DNA from: Polyangiaceae bacterium
GTDB taxonomy: Bacteria; Myxococcota_A; Polyangia; Polyangiales; Polyangiaceae
Reading direction: 5' to 3'
Length of the DNA stretch: 35,008 bases
Assembly: GCA_016929495.1 (NCBI GenBank)
Contig: JAFGIS010000477.1
Location: forward strand, 1-35,008
The notes under the pieces are model-generated. The model saw only the letters and a list, made by a program, of their open reading frames with translations. It searched no databases and was not told where the DNA came from. Each line of letters starts with the position of its first letter. Position 1 is the stretch's first letter. The translations under genes were made by a program, and so were the position numbers. Of this stretch, positions 32,910-35,008 are shown in pieces.

Positions 32910-33323
32910 TCACTTCAGGCAAGCCGAGTACGTGTGACCGCTGACAAAGACCGTGTCGCCGTCCAAGCTGAAACAGTTGGAATGACGCTCGGGAGCCCTA
33001 TCCATTCTGAGCAGCACCAAGTAGTCACCCCGGTCCGGCCTGCCGTCTCGCCCGTAGCTGACCACTACGAAGCCCTTTCCGTTCGAGAAGTAGTGGATTG
33101 GCCTGTTCCAGACGTCAGTGCAGTCGCTCCTGGCTGGTGAAGCGTGATGATCGCCCGCCTTCAGCTGAGCCTCCAGCTTCCTAGAGCACATCATCACGCG
33201 CATCGAGTTGGTCACCTGGCGCGACCACACCATCGACGCACAGACGAGTGCTCCGAGAACCAGAACAACGACGGCGATCACTGTCAGCATCCGTCGATGT
33301 CGCTTCAGAATCACCCGGAACAT
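32910..33323 (-). CDS. Small membrane-anchored protein linked to the RHS gene
   Basis: A 137-residue protein. A basic start (VILKRHRRM) and one membrane segment (about 12-32) are followed by a soluble part of about 100 residues with DCTDVWNRPIHYFSNGKGF, VVVSYGRDGRPD and a RGDYLVLL strand. This stretch recalls the C-terminal half of GspG-like pseudopilins (Asp-x-Trp...Tyr...Ser-x-Gly-x-Asp-Gly), but no prepilin cleavage motif is present. It contains five cysteines. Its ATG overlaps the RHS stop by 13 bases; a GTG at 33335 is another possible start. Genes placed right after an RHS tip often encode the cognate immunity protein, and that is a reasonable guess here, not proven. Base composition is lower in GC than in the core genes. 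Confidence 0.72.
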   Translation of the reverse strand: MFRVILKRHRRMLTVIAVVVLVLGALVCASMVWSRQVTNSMRVMMCSRKLEAQLKAGDHHASPARSDCTDVWNRPIHYFSNGKGFVVVSYGRDGRPDRGDYLVLLRMDRAPERHSNCFSLDGDTVFVSGHTYSACLK

Positions 33324-35008
33324 GCAGCTCTGCACTCCTCAAGCGAGCGATCCGACCAGTGATAGCAGTTGTTTGTGAATGGGTTGTACGGAGTCTGCTT
33401 GTTCAGCGAGTCTTCGAACTGCCAAAGCATACAGCTATCCATGCACTCGCCGGAGTCGACGATGTGACAATCCCCCGAGTTGAGGACGTCATCCGCGGGC
33501 TCACCTCCCCAGCCGAAGCAGGTCGTCTGGCCTCCAGGCTCGTATACGCAATTGTACCGATGGCGTACGAACGACGTGCTACCGGTCCCCCATCGCGTAC
33601 ATTCGTAGACGAAGAGCCCATAGGCGTCCGTCTTGTTCGCAGGGTCGTTGGCAGCATAGCCGTAGAGCAGCCGACTTCCCCCGCGGAACAGTATCGGATC
33701 CTTACTCACCCACCTCCCCACCACCGGATCATAATCCCTTGCCCCAAACCGCACGAGCCCCGTATCGGCGTCGTACAGCCCGCCAGCAAACCCGAACGCC
33801 ATCCACCCGAGCCCCTCCCCGGTGACCTCGCCAAACGCCGCATACTCCGCCCTGAACGGCATATCCCCCGAGTTCGCAACATTGACGGCCAGCACCGGCG
33901 ATCCGAGCTGATCGCTCACGACCCGATACGTCTGCCCGCCCCGAATCACGAGCTCCGGCACGTTGGGCTTCGTCCCAAAGACGTACTGCGCCACCAGCAT
34001 GCCCGTGCCGTCGAGTTCCGCCACCGGCGCCAGCTGGTCACGATACAGCCACTGCCTCACCGTGACCCCGTCAACCTTCTTCGCGACTCTGCGCCCGACG
34101 CCGTCGGTCACGTACTCCACGAGCCGCCCGTCGGGCAAGTCGACCGCCACGAGCGAGCCTTGCGCGTCGTACGCGTACGTCGTCGTCCCCTCCGGCCCCG
34201 TCTTCGTCAGAAGCTCCCCATTGGCCGTGTACGTGTACGTATACGCCCCGTACGAGAGCAGCCGGTCCTGGTCGTCGTAGACGCCGTCACTCTCTTGCCC
34301 CGCGACGACCGCATGCGTCCGATTCCCGTTCGCATCGTGCTCGTAGTGCTCGAGGAGCGACCCGTTCTCGGTCACATCCGTCAGTCGCCCCTGCTCGTCA
34401 TACGAGTACCCCAAGACGCGCGTCGCCCCCTCGAGCGACTCTGTCTTCTGCGCCACACGCCCGAGCTCGTCCCTCGGCACCGCAGCACTGTCGTACGTCA
34501 CCGAATACAGCTCCGTGCTCCCGTACCTCGCCGTGTAGCTCGCGAGCTCCCCATACGAGTTGTACGTGTACGTATCGCTGACGCTCCCCAGCGTCGTCCC
34601 CGTCACGAACCCACTCTGCGAGCTCCGCGCAATCCCCATCGCCCCCACCCCCGACGGACACGTCGAAGCCGAAGCACACGTCAAGAGCCCGTCGTTGTCA
34701 TAGCCGAACGCCGAGCTCACCGTACTTCCGGCCGCCGCAATGGTCTCTCCGACGGTCCGGAAGTTGTTGTCGTGCGTCCTGCTCACGCTTCCGGCCACAG
34801 CGCCGCTCCACGTCTCAGATACGGGGAGCATCCCATCGTACGTGTACCCCAGCGTTACGCCACTCGGGCTCGAGATCGACGCAAGCTTGCCCGGCGCGCA
34901 CCCCGCCGAGATGTTGCACCCGGCCGGGTAGTACTCGTAGTCGATCGTCCCGCTCGGCATGGTCAACAAGTCCAAACGACCGGCCCCATCATAGCTCCGG
35001 TCCAAGAC
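33311..35008 (-). CDS. RHS repeat protein, C-terminal part with Cys-rich tip (partial)
   Basis: The frame is open to the right edge, so the N-terminal part is outside. About 465 residues of YD-type RHS repeats are visible: YDGAGRLDLLT, YSYDEQGRLTDVTENG, YEHDANGNRTHAV, YDDQDRLLSYG, YAYDAQGSLVAVDLPDGR, DGVGRRVAKKVDG. They end in the RHS core hallmark FGARDYDPVVGRWVSKDP with LYGYAANDPANKTDAYGL. After this the last 100 residues (33311-33613) form a distinct tip with nine cysteines, among them CMDSC and NNCYHW. RHS proteins form a shell that holds a variable C-terminal toxin or effector. The tip has no family I can name; the Asn-Asn-Cys-x-His-Trp stretch may be a cysteine-peptidase-like site, which is a guess. 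Confidence 0.88.
   Translation of the reverse strand, partial: VLDRSYDGAGRLDLLTMPSGTIDYEYYPAGCNISAGCAPGKLASISSPSGVTLGYTYDGMLPVSETWSGAVAGSVSRTHDNNFRTVGETIAAAGSTVSSAFGYDNDGLLTCASASTCPSGVGAMGIARSSQSGFVTGTTLGSVSDTYTYNSYGELASYTARYGSTELYSVTYDSAAVPRDELGRVAQKTESLEGATRVLGYSYDEQGRLTDVTENGSLLEHYEHDANGNRTHAVVAGQESDGVYDDQDRLLSYGAYTYTYTANGELLTKTGPEGTTTYAYDAQGSLVAVDLPDGRLVEYVTDGVGRRVAKKVDGVTVRQWLYRDQLAPVAELDGTGMLVAQYVFGTKPNVPELVIRGGQTYRVVSDQLGSPVLAVNVANSGDMPFRAEYAAFGEVTGEGLGWMAFGFAGGLYDADTGLVRFGARDYDPVVGRWVSKDPILFRGGSRLLYGYAANDPANKTDAYGLFVYECTRWGTGSTSFVRHRYNCVYEPGGQTTCFGWGGEPADDVLNSGDCHIVDSGECMDSCMLWQFEDSLNKQTPYNPFTNNCYHWSDRSLEECRAACSG

Overview
The window is high-GC DNA (roughly two thirds G+C by eye), gene-dense on both strands, and almost certainly chromosomal DNA of a Myxococcota (myxobacterial) species. 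The best taxonomic mark is a MYXO-CTERM sorting tail (Cys-Gly-Cys pair, hydrophobic segment, Arg cluster) at 19867-20274 on the minus strand. Large exported or lipid-anchored proteins of unknown family, GTG/TTG starts and a Gld-type ABC operon fit the same group. No phage, plasmid or cas genes were seen.

Layout. 1-2862 (+): the 3' end of accD, folC overlapping it by 4 bases, then the glycosidase nagZ. 2916-8713 (-): ruvX, mltG, tkt, a DUF433 gene and a cysteine-rich lipoprotein, read from right to left. 8862-11905 (+): hisS, translationally coupled to a 583-residue exported repeat protein that starts with TTG. 12032-12868 (-): an isoaspartyl methyltransferase with a lipoprotein signal. 13319-13930 (+): an unknown 203-residue protein with a strong ribosome site. 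13960-19741 (-): trehalose-6-phosphate synthase with a degenerate phosphatase domain, preceded by a vanW/L,D-transpeptidase pair. 19867-22271 (-): miaB, a gamma-carbonic-anhydrase-like protein, and a headless MYXO-CTERM tail in the same frame. 22278-22493: a small inverted-repeat element directly upstream of miaB. 22671-24467 (+): a long-chain acyl-CoA ligase, overlapping tail to tail with a four-gene ABC/GldG/DUF4340 operon (24447-29372, -). 29599-30939 (+): queG.

30868 to the right edge is accessory DNA. Reading leftwards on the minus strand it holds an RHS repeat protein running off the window with a Cys-rich tip, a small membrane protein overlapping its stop, about 0.9 kb of degenerate sequence with duplicated pieces, and a toxin-antitoxin cluster. 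In that cluster vapB and vapC are followed by a second antitoxin and then by a truncated ParE/RelE-type toxin whose end runs into the 3' end of queG.

How the genes work together: envelope and peptidoglycan work recurs (NagZ, MltG, VanW, L,D-transpeptidase), mixed with translation and tRNA modification (HisS, MiaB, QueG) and central metabolism (AccD, FolC, Tkt, FadD, trehalose). The points most worth a second look are the Cys-every-fourth-residue lipoprotein, the trehalose enzyme lacking its phosphatase nucleophile, the exported aromatic repeat protein tied to hisS, the MYXO-CTERM tail beyond an amber codon, and the decayed toxin-antitoxin/RHS region.
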